Notes under the pieces: model-generated
The model's database searches: none
What the model was told of the DNA's origin: nothing
What the model saw: only the letters and a program-made list of their open reading frames with translations
Assembly (NCBI RefSeq): GCF_014323605.1
Contig: NZ_SCMB01000001.1
Coordinates: 62,001 to 126,000 of the forward strand
Reading direction: 5' to 3'
Origin: Lactobacillus kimbladii
GTDB lineage: Bacteria; Bacillota; Bacilli; Lactobacillales; Lactobacillaceae
Length of the DNA stretch: 64,000 nucleotides
Made by a program: the position numbers and the translations under genes
Shown here: piece by piece, positions 45,787-56,404 of the stretch
Layout of the letters: each line of letters opens with the position of its first letter
Position numbering within the stretch: the first letter of the stretch is position 1

Positions 45787-46098
45787 TTACTTATTTTCTT
45801 CTTTATTATCGTTATCGTCTTTGAAAATTTTGATGTCATTTGAATCTTCAGTTAAGGTGACAATTGCTTTACGTGTCCGAGCAGTTTTACCTGAATAACG
45901 ACCAACACGCTTATCCTTACCACGAACATTCATGATATTAACTTTTTTGACCTTAACATCAAAAATTTCTTCAACAGCATCACGAACTTGAGTCTTGGTT
46001 GCAGTTAAAAGCACGTTGAAAGTGTATTTCTTATCATCCATTAAGTTCGTTGACTTTTCAGTAATGACAGGTCTTAAAATGATATCGTGTGCACTCAT
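45787..46098 (-). CDS. rplW: 50S ribosomal protein L23
   Basis: 103 residues: [20 protein letters not shown] and [20 protein letters not shown]. Lies at the exit tunnel where trigger factor and SRP dock. Overlaps rplD by 4 bp. Confidence 0.97.
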   Translation of the reverse strand: MSAHDIILRPVITEKSTNLMDDKKYTFNVLLTATKTQVRDAVEEIFDVKVKKVNIMNVRGKDKRVGRYSGKTARTRKAIVTLTEDSNDIKIFKDDNDNKEENK

Positions 46099-46727
46099 TT
46101 CGTCGAAGCCCCCTCAACATTCTTTTCTATCTTTTCAATAGCTTCTTTTGTCAAGATTAATTTGTCATAGTTGACAACATCTTCTACATTCAAGCCATTT
46201 GCAGTGATAACCTTAACGTTTGGCAAATTCCTAGCTGAGTATTGAATATTTTTATCTTCAGAAACAACTAAAACTTTACCTTCAACCTTTAAGTCGTCCA
46301 AGATTGACTTAAATTCTTTTGTTTTAGGAGCTGACATAGTCAATTGATCTAAAACAATCAAATCTTTATCAATCAATTTTTGGGAAAGAACAGACTTGAT
46401 AGCCAAGCGCCGTTGCTTTCTTGGCATTGAGTATGCATAAGAACGTGGAGTTGGTCCAAAAACAACACCACCACCGCGCCATTGTGGTGAACGGATAGAC
46501 CCTTGACGAGCACGTCCAGTACCCTTTTGTTTCCAAGGCTTCTTACCACCACCGCGAACAGCAGATCTATTTTTAACCTTCGAGGTTCCTTGACGTCTGC
46601 CAGCTCTTTGTCTGATAATTGCGTCAAAAACTACGCTTTCATTTGGTTTAATACCAAATACTTCATCATTTAAAGTAACTTCACCAGCATCTTTGCCTTT
46701 TTGATCAATAACTTTTAAATTAGCCAT
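46095..46727 (-). CDS. rplD: 50S ribosomal protein L4
   Basis: 210 residues: [20 protein letters not shown], with the tunnel loop [19 protein letters not shown] and [20 protein letters not shown]. In some bacteria L4 also represses its own operon. Confidence 0.97.
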   Translation of the reverse strand: MANLKVIDQKGKDAGEVTLNDEVFGIKPNESVVFDAIIRQRAGRRQGTSKVKNRSAVRGGGKKPWKQKGTGRARQGSIRSPQWRGGGVVFGPTPRSYAYSMPRKQRRLAIKSVLSQKLIDKDLIVLDQLTMSAPKTKEFKSILDDLKVEGKVLVVSEDKNIQYSARNLPNVKVITANGLNVEDVVNYDKLILTKEAIEKIEKNVEGASTK

Positions 46728-46741
46728 TCTAGTCCTCCTTC

Positions 46742-47371
46742 CTATTTATTATTTTTTACAGCAGATCTAACAGTAAGCAATGAATTCTTAGCGCCAGGAA
46801 CGTTGCCTTTAATTAACAAAACATTCTTATCTGCTACAACTTTTTCAATTACTAAGTTTTCAATGGTAACTTTCTTCATTCCCATGTGACCTGGCAGACG
46901 TTTGCCTTTAGGCACACGGTTAATGATTGAACCCATTGAACCAGGAATTCTATGGTACCTTGAACCGTGAGTTTCTGGTCCACGTGATTGGCCCCAACGT
47001 TTAATGTTACCTTGGTATCCATGACCTCTTGTAGTACCAGTGACGTCAACTACGTCACCTTCCTTAAATGTGTCCACAGTAACTTCTGAGCCGACTTCAT
47101 AGTCCTTAAGCTCAACTCCGCGGATTTCACGTATGAAGCGCTTAGGCGAAGTCTTTGCTTTTGCAGCATGACCTTTTTCTGGTTTGTTGCTCAAAACTTC
47201 ACGCTTATCTTGATATCCTAATTGAACTGCTTCGTAGCCGTCTGATTCAACTGTCTTAACTTGCATAACTACGTTAGGCGTTGCTTCAACAACTGTTACA
47301 GGCACGAGGATACCATCTTTAGTGAAGATTTGGGTCATACCAACTTTTCTTCCTAAGATTCCTTTGGTCAT
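46742..47371 (-). CDS. rplC: 50S ribosomal protein L3
   Basis: 209 residues: [20 protein letters not shown] and the loop [20 protein letters not shown] that approaches the peptidyl transferase centre. Confidence 0.97.
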   Translation of the reverse strand: MTKGILGRKVGMTQIFTKDGILVPVTVVEATPNVVMQVKTVESDGYEAVQLGYQDKREVLSNKPEKGHAAKAKTSPKRFIREIRGVELKDYEVGSEVTVDTFKEGDVVDVTGTTRGHGYQGNIKRWGQSRGPETHGSRYHRIPGSMGSIINRVPKGKRLPGHMGMKKVTIENLVIEKVVADKNVLLIKGNVPGAKNSLLTVRSAVKNNK

Positions 47372-47395
47372 GATTACACCTCTTTCTTTTTAAAA

Positions 47396-47704
47396 TTAAA
47401 GTTTAATTTCGATGTCAACACCACTTGGTAAATCAAGCTTCATTAAAGAGTCAACAGTTTTAGGTGTTGGATTTAAAATATCGATTAAACGCTTATGCGT
47501 ACGAATTTCAAATTGTTCACGTGAGTCCTTGTTCTTGTGTGGTGAACGCAAAACAGTGAACAATACCCTTTCTGTTGGCAATGGAACTGGACCTGAAATT
47601 TCAGCTCCAGTTCTCTTTGCAGTAGCTACAATTTTAGCAGCTGATTCATCGAGAATACCATGTTCGTATGACTTAAGTCTGATACGAATTGATTGACTTG
47701 CCAT
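47396..47704 (-). CDS. rpsJ: 30S ribosomal protein S10
   Basis: 102 residues: [20 protein letters not shown] and [20 protein letters not shown]. First gene of the S10 operon; S10 (NusE) also takes part in antitermination. GGAGG eight bases before the ATG. Confidence 0.97.
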   Translation of the reverse strand: MASQSIRIRLKSYEHGILDESAAKIVATAKRTGAEISGPVPLPTERVLFTVLRSPHKNKDSREQFEIRTHKRLIDILNPTPKTVDSLMKLDLPSGVDIEIKL

Positions 47705-47861
47705 TAAATTACCTCCTCAACGTCTTCTTTAAAAGATGACTAGCTTCCACAAAAATTACCGACACAACCTCTGTGGCAATGCAGCCTGGTGTGCCGCAAC
47801 CTTTTGTATCAATGCTTTACAACAAAATGTGCTTTAAGGCAGACTATGCCCTAGACACACA
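47705..47861 (-). promoter_or_regulatory. Structured leader of the S10 operon
   Basis: The ~157-base leader from the promoter to rpsJ can form a nine-pair stem CGGCACACC / GGTTGTGTCG (one bulge; 47788-47796 with 47760-47769) and a short palindrome TCTTTTAAAGA close to the ribosome site. This is a possible site for ribosomal protein feedback; no known family is assigned. Confidence 0.4.
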
Positions 47862-47867
47862 AAAAAT

Positions 47868-47896
47868 AGTATAACCGTTTTAAGCTTAATTATCAA
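47868..47896 (-). promoter_or_regulatory. S10 operon promoter
   Basis: Minus strand TTGATA (47891-47896), 17-bp spacer, TATACT (47868-47873). Confidence 0.8.
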
Positions 47897-48048
47897 GGAT
47901 TAAAGGAACTTTTTTCATCTTTTAGAATAGAAAAATACAATTTTTATACTTTTTTAAATAAAATCCTTAATTTTATGTTTAAGAAGTCTACTACAAACAG
48001 AAAAATTCTCAAATAATTTATTCAGAAACGAAATTTTTGATAAAAAAA

Positions 48049-48073
48049 GAGCCACTGGCTTTACCAATAGCTC
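48049..48073 (-). terminator. Terminator of the str operon (after fusA)
   Basis: Ten-base-pair stem GAGCTATTGG / CCAGTGGCTC with G-U pairs, 5-base loop, then seven T on the minus strand. Confidence 0.85.
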
Positions 48074-48120
48074 GATTTTTATAGTTAATAACTTGTTTTT
48101 ATATTATTAATTATTGAAAA

Positions 48121-50214
48121 TTATTCAGCGTTACCGCCACGTTTTTTGATGATATCCTCTTGAATAGACTTAGGAGTTGGTGAGTAATGATCAAAGACCA
48201 TCGTAAATGTACCACGGCCTTGAGTTGAAGAACGTAAGGTGGTAGCATAACCAAACATTTCTGCCAGAGGAACCATTGAATTCAATACTTTAGCGCCGGC
48301 ACGATCTTGCATGTTATCCATTGTACCACGACGAGCAGTAATTGAACCCATTACGTCACCTAAGTAATCTTCAGGTGTGATAACTTGAACCTTCATAATA
48401 GGTTCAAGGATAACTGCACCAGCCTTAGGTGCAGCATTTCTCAATGCCAATGATGCAGCAACTTTGAAGGCAGCTTCAGAAGAGTCGACTTCGTGGTAAC
48501 TACCGTCATAAAGTTTAGCTTTTACATCAATCAGTGGGTAACCTGCCAAGATGCCGTTCTTCATAGATTCTTGCAAACCAGCATCAACAGCAGGGATAAA
48601 TTCACGAGGAACAACACCACCAACAATGGCGTCTTCAAATTCGTAACCTTTTCCTCTTTCATTTGGTGTAAATTCAATCCAAACGTCACCATATTGACCT
48701 TTACCACCTGATTGACGCACAAATTTACCTTGTGCTTTAGCAGGCTTAGTGAAGGTTTCACGGTAAGCAACTTGTGGTTCACCAATCTTAGCTTCAACGT
48801 GGAATTCACGCTTCATACGTTCAACCATGATTTGCAGGTGTAATTCACCCATTCCGGAAATCAAAGTTTGACCTGTTTCAGCGTTTGTTTCTGCTCTAAA
48901 GGTTGGATCCTCTTCAGTTAATTTTTGCAAAGCAACATCAAGTTTGTCACGGTCAGCTTTTGATTCTGGCTCAATTGAAACTTGAATAACCGGATCTGGA
49001 ACTTCCAAACTTTCCAAAATTAATGGGTGATCAGGATCAGTTAATGAATCACCGGTAGTAGTATTCTTTAAACCGATAGCACCAGCAATATCACCGGAGA
49101 ATACTTCAGAAATTTCACTTCGTGAGTTAGCATGCATTTGCAACAAACGACCAACACGTTCACGACTATTCTTAGAAGCATTCAAAACATATGAACCTGA
49201 TTCAAGTGAACCAGTGTAAACACGAATATAAGTCAAACGACCAACAAATGGATCAGTAGCAATCTTAAACGCCAAAGCGGAAAATGGCTTTTCATCTCCA
49301 GCAACTAATTCAACTTCTTCACCAGTTTTTGGATCATGAGCAACATAAGGCTTAACATCTAACGGAGATGGTAAGTAATCAACAACACCATCAAGCATCA
49401 TCTGTACACCCTTGTTCTTAAAAGCTGAGCCTGCAAATACAGGGAAAATCTTCAAGTCCAATGTAGCTTTACGAATAGCAGCTTTTAATTCATCAACGGA
49501 AATCTCATCACCATTAAGGTATTTTTCCATGATGTCATCATCAACATCAGCTACTTGTTCAATTAATTCGGAGCGACGTTTTTCAGCTTCTTCTTTGTAT
49601 TCATCAGGAACAGGAATAGTATCCCATTTGGATCCAAGCTTATCTTCATCATAAACATCAGCTACCATGTCAAGTAAGTCAATAACACCTTCAAAGCTTT
49701 CGGCAGAACCAATTGGCATTTGCACAGCTAGAGCATTGGCATTTAAACGTTCGTGCAAAGACTTAACAGATTTGTCAAAGTCTGCTCCAATCTTATCCAT
49801 TTTGTTTACAAAAACAATTCGAGGAACACCGTAAGTTTCAGCCTGGCGCCAAACATTTTCAGTTTGAGGTTCCACACCAGCTTGAGCGTCAAGAACAGTT
49901 ACGGCACCATCAAGAACACGCAAGGAACGTTCAACTTCGATAGTGAAGTCAACGTGTCCAGGGGTATCGATAATGTTAATTCTGTAATCTTTCCATTGTG
50001 CAGTAGTAGCTGCAGAAGTAATAGTGATACCACGTTCTTTTTCTTCATCCATCCAGTCCATTTGTGAATCACCCTCATGGGTTTCACCAATTTTATGGAT
50101 CTTACCAGTGTAATAAAGAATACGCTCTGTTGTGGTAGTCTTACCCGCATCAATATGGGCCATAATACCAATGTTACGTGTTTTTTCTAATGGAAATTCA
50201 CGCTTATTAGCCAT
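48121..50214 (-). CDS. fusA: Elongation factor G
   Basis: 697 residues. G-domain motifs [15 protein letters not shown] (G1), [11 protein letters not shown] (G2), DTPGHVDF (G3), NKMDK (G4); domains II-V follow, including the [13 protein letters not shown]-type region of domain IV and a normal C-terminus. It catalyses translocation. Third gene of rpsL-rpsG-fusA. Confidence 0.98.
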   Translation of the reverse strand: MANKREFPLEKTRNIGIMAHIDAGKTTTTERILYYTGKIHKIGETHEGDSQMDWMDEEKERGITITSAATTAQWKDYRINIIDTPGHVDFTIEVERSLRVLDGAVTVLDAQAGVEPQTENVWRQAETYGVPRIVFVNKMDKIGADFDKSVKSLHERLNANALAVQMPIGSAESFEGVIDLLDMVADVYDEDKLGSKWDTIPVPDEYKEEAEKRRSELIEQVADVDDDIMEKYLNGDEISVDELKAAIRKATLDLKIFPVFAGSAFKNKGVQMMLDGVVDYLPSPLDVKPYVAHDPKTGEEVELVAGDEKPFSALAFKIATDPFVGRLTYIRVYTGSLESGSYVLNASKNSRERVGRLLQMHANSRSEISEVFSGDIAGAIGLKNTTTGDSLTDPDHPLILESLEVPDPVIQVSIEPESKADRDKLDVALQKLTEEDPTFRAETNAETGQTLISGMGELHLQIMVERMKREFHVEAKIGEPQVAYRETFTKPAKAQGKFVRQSGGKGQYGDVWIEFTPNERGKGYEFEDAIVGGVVPREFIPAVDAGLQESMKNGILAGYPLIDVKAKLYDGSYHEVDSSEAAFKVAASLALRNAAPKAGAVILEPIMKVQVITPEDYLGDVMGSITARRGTMDNMQDRAGAKVLNSMVPLAEMFGYATTLRSSTQGRGTFTMVFDHYSPTPKSIQEDIIKKRGGNAE

Positions 50215-50238
50215 AGATTTTTTCCTTTCCCTAAAAAA

Positions 50239-50709
50239 TTAGAAACGATAGTGTGCAAATGCACGGTTAGCTTCAGCCATACGGTGAACATCTTCACGCT
50301 TTTTAACAGCTGAGCCAGTATTGTTTGAAGCATCAATAATTTCGTTAGCCAAGCGTTCATCCATAGTATGTTCATTACGTAAACGAGCGTAAGAAACTAA
50401 CCATCTTAAACCTAAAGTAGTTCTTCTTTCAGGACGAACTTCAACTGGAATCTGATAGTTTGAACCACCAATACGGCGAGCTCTAACTTCCAAAACAGGC
50501 ATAATATTATTCATAGCTTCTTCAAAAACATCAAGTGGCTCTTTGCCGGTCTTTTCTTTAACAATGTCAAAAGCATCATAAAGAATGGATGAAGCCTTAG
50601 CTCTTTTACCATCGATCATTAAGTGGTTGATCAACTTAGTTACAAGCTTTGAATTATATACTGGATCCGCTAAAATATCTCTTTTAGCTACATGTCCTTT
50701 TCTAGGCAT
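50239..50709 (-). CDS. rpsG: 30S ribosomal protein S7
   Basis: 156 residues: [40 protein letters not shown], and the C-terminal NRAFAHYRF. Organises the 3' major domain of 16S rRNA. Confidence 0.98.
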   Translation of the reverse strand: MPRKGHVAKRDILADPVYNSKLVTKLINHLMIDGKRAKASSILYDAFDIVKEKTGKEPLDVFEEAMNNIMPVLEVRARRIGGSNYQIPVEVRPERRTTLGLRWLVSYARLRNEHTMDERLANEIIDASNNTGSAVKKREDVHRMAEANRAFAHYRF

Positions 50710-50723
50710 TATTTAACTCCTCC

Positions 50724-51131
50724 TTAATCTTTCTTGGCACCGTATTTGGAACGTCCTTGCTTTCTGCCTTCAACACCAGCAGTATCAAGAGCACCACGAA
50801 TAATATGGTAACGAACACCAGGAAGGTCCTTTACACGACCACCACGAATTAACACAACAGAGTGTTCCTGTAAATTATGGCCTTCACCTGGAATATAAGC
50901 AGTTACTTCAATCAGGTTAGAAAGACGAACACGAGCATACTTCCGCAAAGCTGAGTTTGGCTTCTTTGGTGTCATAGTGCCGACACGAGTTGCAACTCCA
51001 CGCATTTGGGGCGCTGGGTTAGCTACTAATTCTTTCTTCATACTGTTGTAGCCATAGCTTAAAGCTGGTGACTTTGATTTAGTCGTCTTAGTATGACGGC
51101 CTTTTCTTACCAATTGGTTAATGGTTGGCAT
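50724..51131 (-). CDS. rpsL: 30S ribosomal protein S12
   Basis: 135 residues: [39 protein letters not shown] (lysine of streptomycin-resistance position 42) and [17 protein letters not shown]. First gene of the str operon. Confidence 0.98.
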   Translation of the reverse strand: MPTINQLVRKGRHTKTTKSKSPALSYGYNSMKKELVANPAPQMRGVATRVGTMTPKKPNSALRKYARVRLSNLIEVTAYIPGEGHNLQEHSVVLIRGGRVKDLPGVRYHIIRGALDTAGVEGRKQGRSKYGAKKD

Positions 51132-51224
51132 TAAATTTTCCTCCTAAAAAAATTCATTATTTTGTTCACACATCCAGGAGTTTCTTTTTTAAGTCCCAGA
51201 TAATCATCAAAATACACATTGACT

Positions 51225-51252
51225 ATTGTACTCGCTTGTCGCAAAAAAGCAA
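51225..51252 (-). promoter_or_regulatory. str operon promoter
   Basis: Minus strand TTGCTT (51247-51252), 16 bp, TACAAT (51225-51230), leaving a ~90-base leader before rpsL. Confidence 0.65.
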
Positions 51253-51318
51253 ATTATTTTTACTAATTGAAAAGCAGATGATATTTTTTGCGTATTTGAT
51301 TTAAGCGAGGTAAACAAT

Positions 51319-52008
51319 ATGAAATGGATTTTTGGAATCAGCAATTTTTTGATTGGTACATGTCTAGCTTCTCATGCATGTGTAATTATCGAAAGACTCG
51401 GCAAAGAAGACTTTATCTTCAGTCGCTCAAAATGCACTAATTGTAATCAACAGCTGTGCTTGTTAGATGAAATACCTTTAATTTCCTATTTAATACTTAA
51501 AGGTCGTTGCCGTTATTGTAAAATTCACATCCCCTGTGAATATTTTTTAACAGAATTTTTAGGCGGTTTCGCTTTTTATAAAATTGATTTTAGCAGCATG
51601 CATGACATTTGTACGGCGATTGTTTTGTTTAGTCTTCTACTAGCTGCTATCAGCGATTATCAGGTTCAGGAATTCGATATTATGCTGGTACTGCCTGCAT
51701 TTGTTATTTCTCTTCAACATTTAATGAATAATTTTTATAGAATTAACACTACCGATCTCATAGAATTTTTACCTATTTTTTTGTTTTTTCTTTTTGAGAC
51801 AGTTAGAAAAAAATGTGGTAGTGGAGACTTAATAGTCTACCTAATCTTATCTTTCTACTTTAACTCCCAATTCGCCAATTTAACTTTTTTAACTGCTTCA
51901 ATAGCTCTGCTTATTGTTTTTTTGGGCAGTAAAATGAGCAAAAAGGAGCCTGTTGCTTTTATTCCTTTTATTTATATTGGATTAATCATTCAACTTTTGT
52001 GCAAATAA
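51319..52008 (+). CDS. comC: Prepilin peptidase (ComC/PilD family)
   Basis: 229 residues with about seven membrane helices. It cleaves the leader of type IV pilin-like proteins such as the ComG competence pseudopilins. The zinc-binding N-terminal loop is present (CTNCNQQL and CRYCK), and the two catalytic aspartates lie in AISDYQVQEFDI and the GxGD motif CGSGDLIV. It sits alone on the plus strand between rpsL and the ECF S component, start ATG eight bases after GAGG. A weak hairpin (AAAGCTG / CAGCTTT) follows at 52009-52044. Confidence 0.9.
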   Translation: MKWIFGISNFLIGTCLASHACVIIERLGKEDFIFSRSKCTNCNQQLCLLDEIPLISYLILKGRCRYCKIHIPCEYFLTEFLGGFAFYKIDFSSMHDICTAIVLFSLLLAAISDYQVQEFDIMLVLPAFVISLQHLMNNFYRINTTDLIEFLPIFLFFLFETVRKKCGSGDLIVYLILSFYFNSQFANLTFLTASIALLIVFLGSKMSKKEPVAFIPFIYIGLIIQLLCK

Positions 52009-52079
52009 AAAGCTGGGATCCATATAAAATGAAATAGCAGCTTTAATAAACTAGTAAAAATAATTTTTTCACGTAAGTA

Positions 52080-52592
52080 TTAGTTATATCTTGCCATCAG
52101 GTTTTGAAAACTAGGCAGCAGTACTATGGCTATAACAACTCCGACTACTCCTTGAATTGTATTGGTAAAAAGACTGGCAAGTCCTGCAGCCCAAGTATAA
52201 AGAACTGTATTAGTGATAAAATAGCCACCTACCATAAAGAATACTCCTATAGCTCCGGCGACAGCACCTTTGACTAATTGATTTTTTAAATTCCAGTATT
52301 TAAAGACTAAACCAACAAAAAAACCTTCTAAACCATGGACAACAAGAGAAAATAACATGAACTGTCCATATCCACCAAGAAGATCAAGCAAAAATCCAGA
52401 AAGACCTCCAACTATGCCTCCGGCCATTGGACCGTATAAAAGCGCCACTATATAAATAATCGCCTCACATAAATTAATATTTCCATGAGTCAAGGGCATA
52501 GGAATAATAAAAATTCGACTAACCACAACGTTAATCGCTGTTAGTAATGCCAATAATACAAGTCTCTTTAAAGAAAAATCATTTTCTCTCAA
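52080..52592 (-). CDS. ECF transporter S component (COG4720/HmpT-like)
   Basis: 170 residues with about five or six helices. LVLLALLTAINVVVSRIF at the N-terminus, then INLCEAIIYIVALLYGPMAGG and LDLLGGYGQFMLFSLVVHGLEG, which fits the COG4720 S-component pattern often linked with thiamin-precursor uptake. It would use the EcfA1-A2-T module at 31.4-33.8 kb. Substrate is inferred only. Start TTG about eight bases after GGGGGGA; no riboswitch is visible in the short upstream region. Confidence 0.82.
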   Translation of the reverse strand: MRENDFSLKRLVLLALLTAINVVVSRIFIIPMPLTHGNINLCEAIIYIVALLYGPMAGGIVGGLSGFLLDLLGGYGQFMLFSLVVHGLEGFFVGLVFKYWNLKNQLVKGAVAGAIGVFFMVGGYFITNTVLYTWAAGLASLFTNTIQGVVGVVIAIVLLPSFQNLMARYN

Positions 52593-52673
52593 CTTCTACA
52601 TCCCCCCTCATAATTTTTCTGATTATAACATTTTCTAATAAAAATATCACTAATAATTCATAAAATTTCAAGC

Positions 52674-52717
52674 AAAAAACTGTCCCGTTAGTATTTTCTA
52701 ACAGAACAGTTTTTTTA
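52674..52717 (-). terminator. Terminator of rpoB-rpoC
   Basis: Long stem on the minus strand (AAAAAAACTGTTCTGTTAG against CTAACGGGACAGTTTTTT, with mismatches), 6-base loop, followed by TTTTTTG. Confidence 0.85.
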
Positions 52718-52728
52718 ATTAATTTAGA

Positions 52729-55700
52729 TTATGATTCCTTAGCTTGGTCTGCTTCCTTCATCTTTTTCTCAATATCAGCAATTGAATAAACAGATTTAGG
52801 TTTCTTTACATCTGACTCAGGTTCCATATCACGATAAATCGGAAGACCAGTACCAGCTGGAATTATCTTACCAATAATAACATTTTCTTTTAATCCAAGT
52901 AGCGGATCATTCTTTCCTCTGATAGAAGCATCAGTTAGAACACGAGTTGTTTCCTGGAAGGAAGCAGCTGACAAGAAACTGTTGGTTTCAAGAGCGGCTT
53001 TAGTAATACCTAAAATTACACTTTGTGCAGTTGCAGGAATACCACCAGAAATAATCACAGCCTTGTTACGTTCCTTAAACTGATTGATATCCATTACCTC
53101 ACCAGGTAAAAGATCAGTTTCTCCAGGATCGAGCACACGAACTTTTTGCAACATTTGTCTAGTTAATACTTCAACGTGCTTATCTGAAATATCAACACCT
53201 TGCATCCTGTATGCTTTTTGGACTTCGACCAAAATATACTCTTCAGTAGTTAATGTATCAGTAACCTGAATTAATTCTTTCGGATCTATAGATCCAAGAG
53301 TCAACTTGTCACCGCGATGAACTTCGTCACCTTCAGCAACAGCTACCGAAGCAGTATAAGGCACGCTGTAACTTCTAGTATCGATCCTACCCTTAACAGT
53401 AATTTCACGAGTATGTTCAGCAGGATTCTCCTGAATTGAATCAATTACTCCATCTACTTCAGAAATTATCGCACGACCCTTAGGATTACGAGCTTCAAAC
53501 AATTCCTGCACACGAGGAAGACCTTGCGTAATATCTTCAGCACCGGCAACACCACCATTGTGGAAAGTACGTAAAGTAAGCTGAGTACCAGGTTCACCGA
53601 TAGATTGAGCAGCAACTGTACCAACTGCTTCACCAACTTCGACTTCTTCTCCAGTGGCAAGGTTCATACCGTAACACTTGCGACAAACTCCATGTGGTGT
53701 ATCACAAGTTAGGATCGAACGGATCTTCACGTTAGTTACACCAGCATCACAAATCTGATGTGCTAAGTTTTCATCCATCATGACATTTCGACCAACAATT
53801 GTAGCACCAGTCTTTGGATCCTTCACTGTTTCGGCAGTAAAGCGACCAAGTAAACGATCATAGAGCGGTTCAATTAATTCGTCACCCTCCATAATTGCAT
53901 GAACATTAATGCCACGGTCAGTCCCACAGTCATCATCACGAATAATAACATCCTGTGCAACGTCTACTAGACGACGAGTCAAGTAGCCAGACTGAGCAGT
54001 CTTTAAGGCGGTATCGGTCATTCCCTTACGAGCACCATGAGTAGACATGAATAATTCTAGAACTGACAAACCTTCCTTAAAGTTAGAAGTAACTGGAATT
54101 TCGAACAATCCACCGTTTGGTGTAGCCATCAAGCCCCGCATACCGGCAAGTTGTGTAAAGTTGGAAATGTTACCACGAGCTCCTGAATCGGCCATGATAG
54201 TAATAGGATTACGTGGGTCATAAATCTGGGCAATTTCATCTTGAACTTGATCTTTACAATCATTCCAAATGCTAATTACCCGGTCGTGTCTCTCATCTTC
54301 AGTGATTAAACCACGTCTAAACTGTTTAGACACAACATCAACTTGTTTATGGGCTTTAGCAACTTTTTCATCTTTATCTTGAATTTCAGGAACATCGGTC
54401 ATGCCGATTGTAATACCAGAAGTAGTTGAACTGGTATAACCTAAAGTCTTTAAGTCATCAAGATATTCAGACGTTCTTTGAACCTTATAATATTTATAAA
54501 TTGTAGCAATTGAATCAGACAGGAATGATTTCTTAAAAGGTGTAGAAATCAAATCACTTGCGACACTATCAATTTTTTCATGAATATCTTCGCCCGGTTC
54601 CAAGAAATACTTGGAAGCAAGTGGGTTATTTAAATTTTCTTCAGTTGGCTCATTAACATAAAAATAGTCATCTGGGAAAATCTGATTGAAGATGATTCGA
54701 CCATAAGTAGTGACAAAAATACCATGTTCATAACCTTTTGGCCATGCCTTTTCTGGCATCGAGTCAGCTGACATTCCAATAATGGTGTGATAATGAATGT
54801 CACCATTATTATATGCAACGGTTGCTTCATCAGGTGAGTTGAAAATCATACCTTCACCTTCACGACCCTTTTCAGCTTGAGTTAACCAATAATTACCCAA
54901 AACTATATCTTGAGATGGAGTAACAATTGGCTTACCGTCCTTAGGAGCCAAAATATGGTGAGCAGCCAGCATTAGCATCCGTGATTCAGCAACAGCTTCG
55001 TCAGATAGTGGCACGTGGATAGCCATCTGATCACCATCAAAGTCGGCATTGTAAGCCTCACAGGCAAGAGGGTGCAGACGAATTGATTTGCCCGGCACTA
55101 AAACAGGTTCAAAAGCTTGGATACTCAAACGGTGTAAAGTAGGAGCCCGGTTTAATAATACCGTTCTTTCCTTAATCACGTCTTCAAGTACATCCCAGAC
55201 ATCATCATCTTCACGATCAATTTTACGCTTAGCACTCTTAATATTTGTAGCAATCTTGCGTTTAACTAATTCGTGCATTACAAATGGTTTGAACAATTCT
55301 AGAGCCATCGGGCGAGGAACACCACATTGATAGAACTTAAGCTTTGGTGAAACATCAATAACTGAACGACCTGAATAGTCAACACGCTTACCTAATAAGT
55401 TTTGACGGAAACGTCCCTGCTTACCCTTAAGCATGTGTGATAAAGATTTAAGTGGACGATTACCTGGTCCAACCACAGAACGACCACGACGACCATTATC
55501 AATCAATGCATCAACGGCTTCTTGCAACATCCGTTTTTCATTTTGCACAATAATATTAGGAGCATTTAAGTCAAGTAATCTCTTTAACCTGTTGTTACGG
55601 TTGATAACACGACGGTATAAGTCATTTAAATCAGAAGTTGCAAACCGACCACCTTCTAGTTGGACCATTGGTCTTAAATCTGGTGGTATAACCGGAACAG

Positions 55701-56388
55701 CATCAATAACCATCCATTCAGGTTTGTTACCAGAATCTTTAAAGGCGTCAAGAATATCAAGACGTCTGATTGCTCTAGTCCGTTTTTGACCGGTTGCAGT
55801 TTCCAATTCTTTCTTTAAATCGGTAACTTCTTTATTCAAATCAACCTTACGGAGTAAATCACGAATTGCTTCTGCACCCATTTTTGCGGTAAAACGATTG
55901 CCATATTTTGCCTTTTGTTCACGGTACTCAGCTTCCGTCAAAAGTTGTTTAAATTCAAGGTCAGTATCGCCTGGATCAATTACAATATAAGCCGCAAAAT
56001 AGATAACTTCTTCGAGAAGTCTGGGAGAAATATCCAAAATAAGTCCCATTCTTGATGGAATACCTTTAAAGTACCAAATATGAGTAACTGGGGCAGCCAA
56101 TTCAATATGACCCATTCGCTCCCTTCTAACTTTAGAGGAGGTAACTTCAACACCACAGCGATCACAAACGATGCCACGGTATCTCACACCCTTATATTTA
56201 CCACATGCACATGACCAATCTTTAGTCGGTCCAAAAATTCTTTCATCGAACAAACCGTCTTTTTCTGGCTTTAAAGTACGGTAATTAATAGTTTCTGGCT
56301 TTTTGACTTCACCATATGACCAGCTACGAATTTTATTCGGAGAGGCAAGACCAATTTGCATGCTTTCAAATTTATTTACGTCGATCAA
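52729..56388 (-). CDS. rpoC: RNA polymerase beta' subunit
   Basis: 1219 residues. N-terminal zinc site (two CxxC pairs near residues 60-78), lid/rudder region, the catalytic magnesium motif NADFDGDQM (~448), trigger-loop region [16 protein letters not shown], and the second zinc site ([13 protein letters not shown]). It starts 16 bp after the rpoB stop with GGAGG ahead of the ATG. Confidence 0.98.
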   Translation of the reverse strand: MIDVNKFESMQIGLASPNKIRSWSYGEVKKPETINYRTLKPEKDGLFDERIFGPTKDWSCACGKYKGVRYRGIVCDRCGVEVTSSKVRRERMGHIELAAPVTHIWYFKGIPSRMGLILDISPRLLEEVIYFAAYIVIDPGDTDLEFKQLLTEAEYREQKAKYGNRFTAKMGAEAIRDLLRKVDLNKEVTDLKKELETATGQKRTRAIRRLDILDAFKDSGNKPEWMVIDAVPVIPPDLRPMVQLEGGRFATSDLNDLYRRVINRNNRLKRLLDLNAPNIIVQNEKRMLQEAVDALIDNGRRGRSVVGPGNRPLKSLSHMLKGKQGRFRQNLLGKRVDYSGRSVIDVSPKLKFYQCGVPRPMALELFKPFVMHELVKRKIATNIKSAKRKIDREDDDVWDVLEDVIKERTVLLNRAPTLHRLSIQAFEPVLVPGKSIRLHPLACEAYNADFDGDQMAIHVPLSDEAVAESRMLMLAAHHILAPKDGKPIVTPSQDIVLGNYWLTQAEKGREGEGMIFNSPDEATVAYNNGDIHYHTIIGMSADSMPEKAWPKGYEHGIFVTTYGRIIFNQIFPDDYFYVNEPTEENLNNPLASKYFLEPGEDIHEKIDSVASDLISTPFKKSFLSDSIATIYKYYKVQRTSEYLDDLKTLGYTSSTTSGITIGMTDVPEIQDKDEKVAKAHKQVDVVSKQFRRGLITEDERHDRVISIWNDCKDQVQDEIAQIYDPRNPITIMADSGARGNISNFTQLAGMRGLMATPNGGLFEIPVTSNFKEGLSVLELFMSTHGARKGMTDTALKTAQSGYLTRRLVDVAQDVIIRDDDCGTDRGINVHAIMEGDELIEPLYDRLLGRFTAETVKDPKTGATIVGRNVMMDENLAHQICDAGVTNVKIRSILTCDTPHGVCRKCYGMNLATGEEVEVGEAVGTVAAQSIGEPGTQLTLRTFHNGGVAGAEDITQGLPRVQELFEARNPKGRAIISEVDGVIDSIQENPAEHTREITVKGRIDTRSYSVPYTASVAVAEGDEVHRGDKLTLGSIDPKELIQVTDTLTTEEYILVEVQKAYRMQGVDISDKHVEVLTRQMLQKVRVLDPGETDLLPGEVMDINQFKERNKAVIISGGIPATAQSVILGITKAALETNSFLSAASFQETTRVLTDASIRGKNDPLLGLKENVIIGKIIPAGTGLPIYRDMEPESDVKKPKSVYSIADIEKKMKEADQAKES

Positions 56389-56404
56389 AAGTTTAACCTC
56401 CTAC

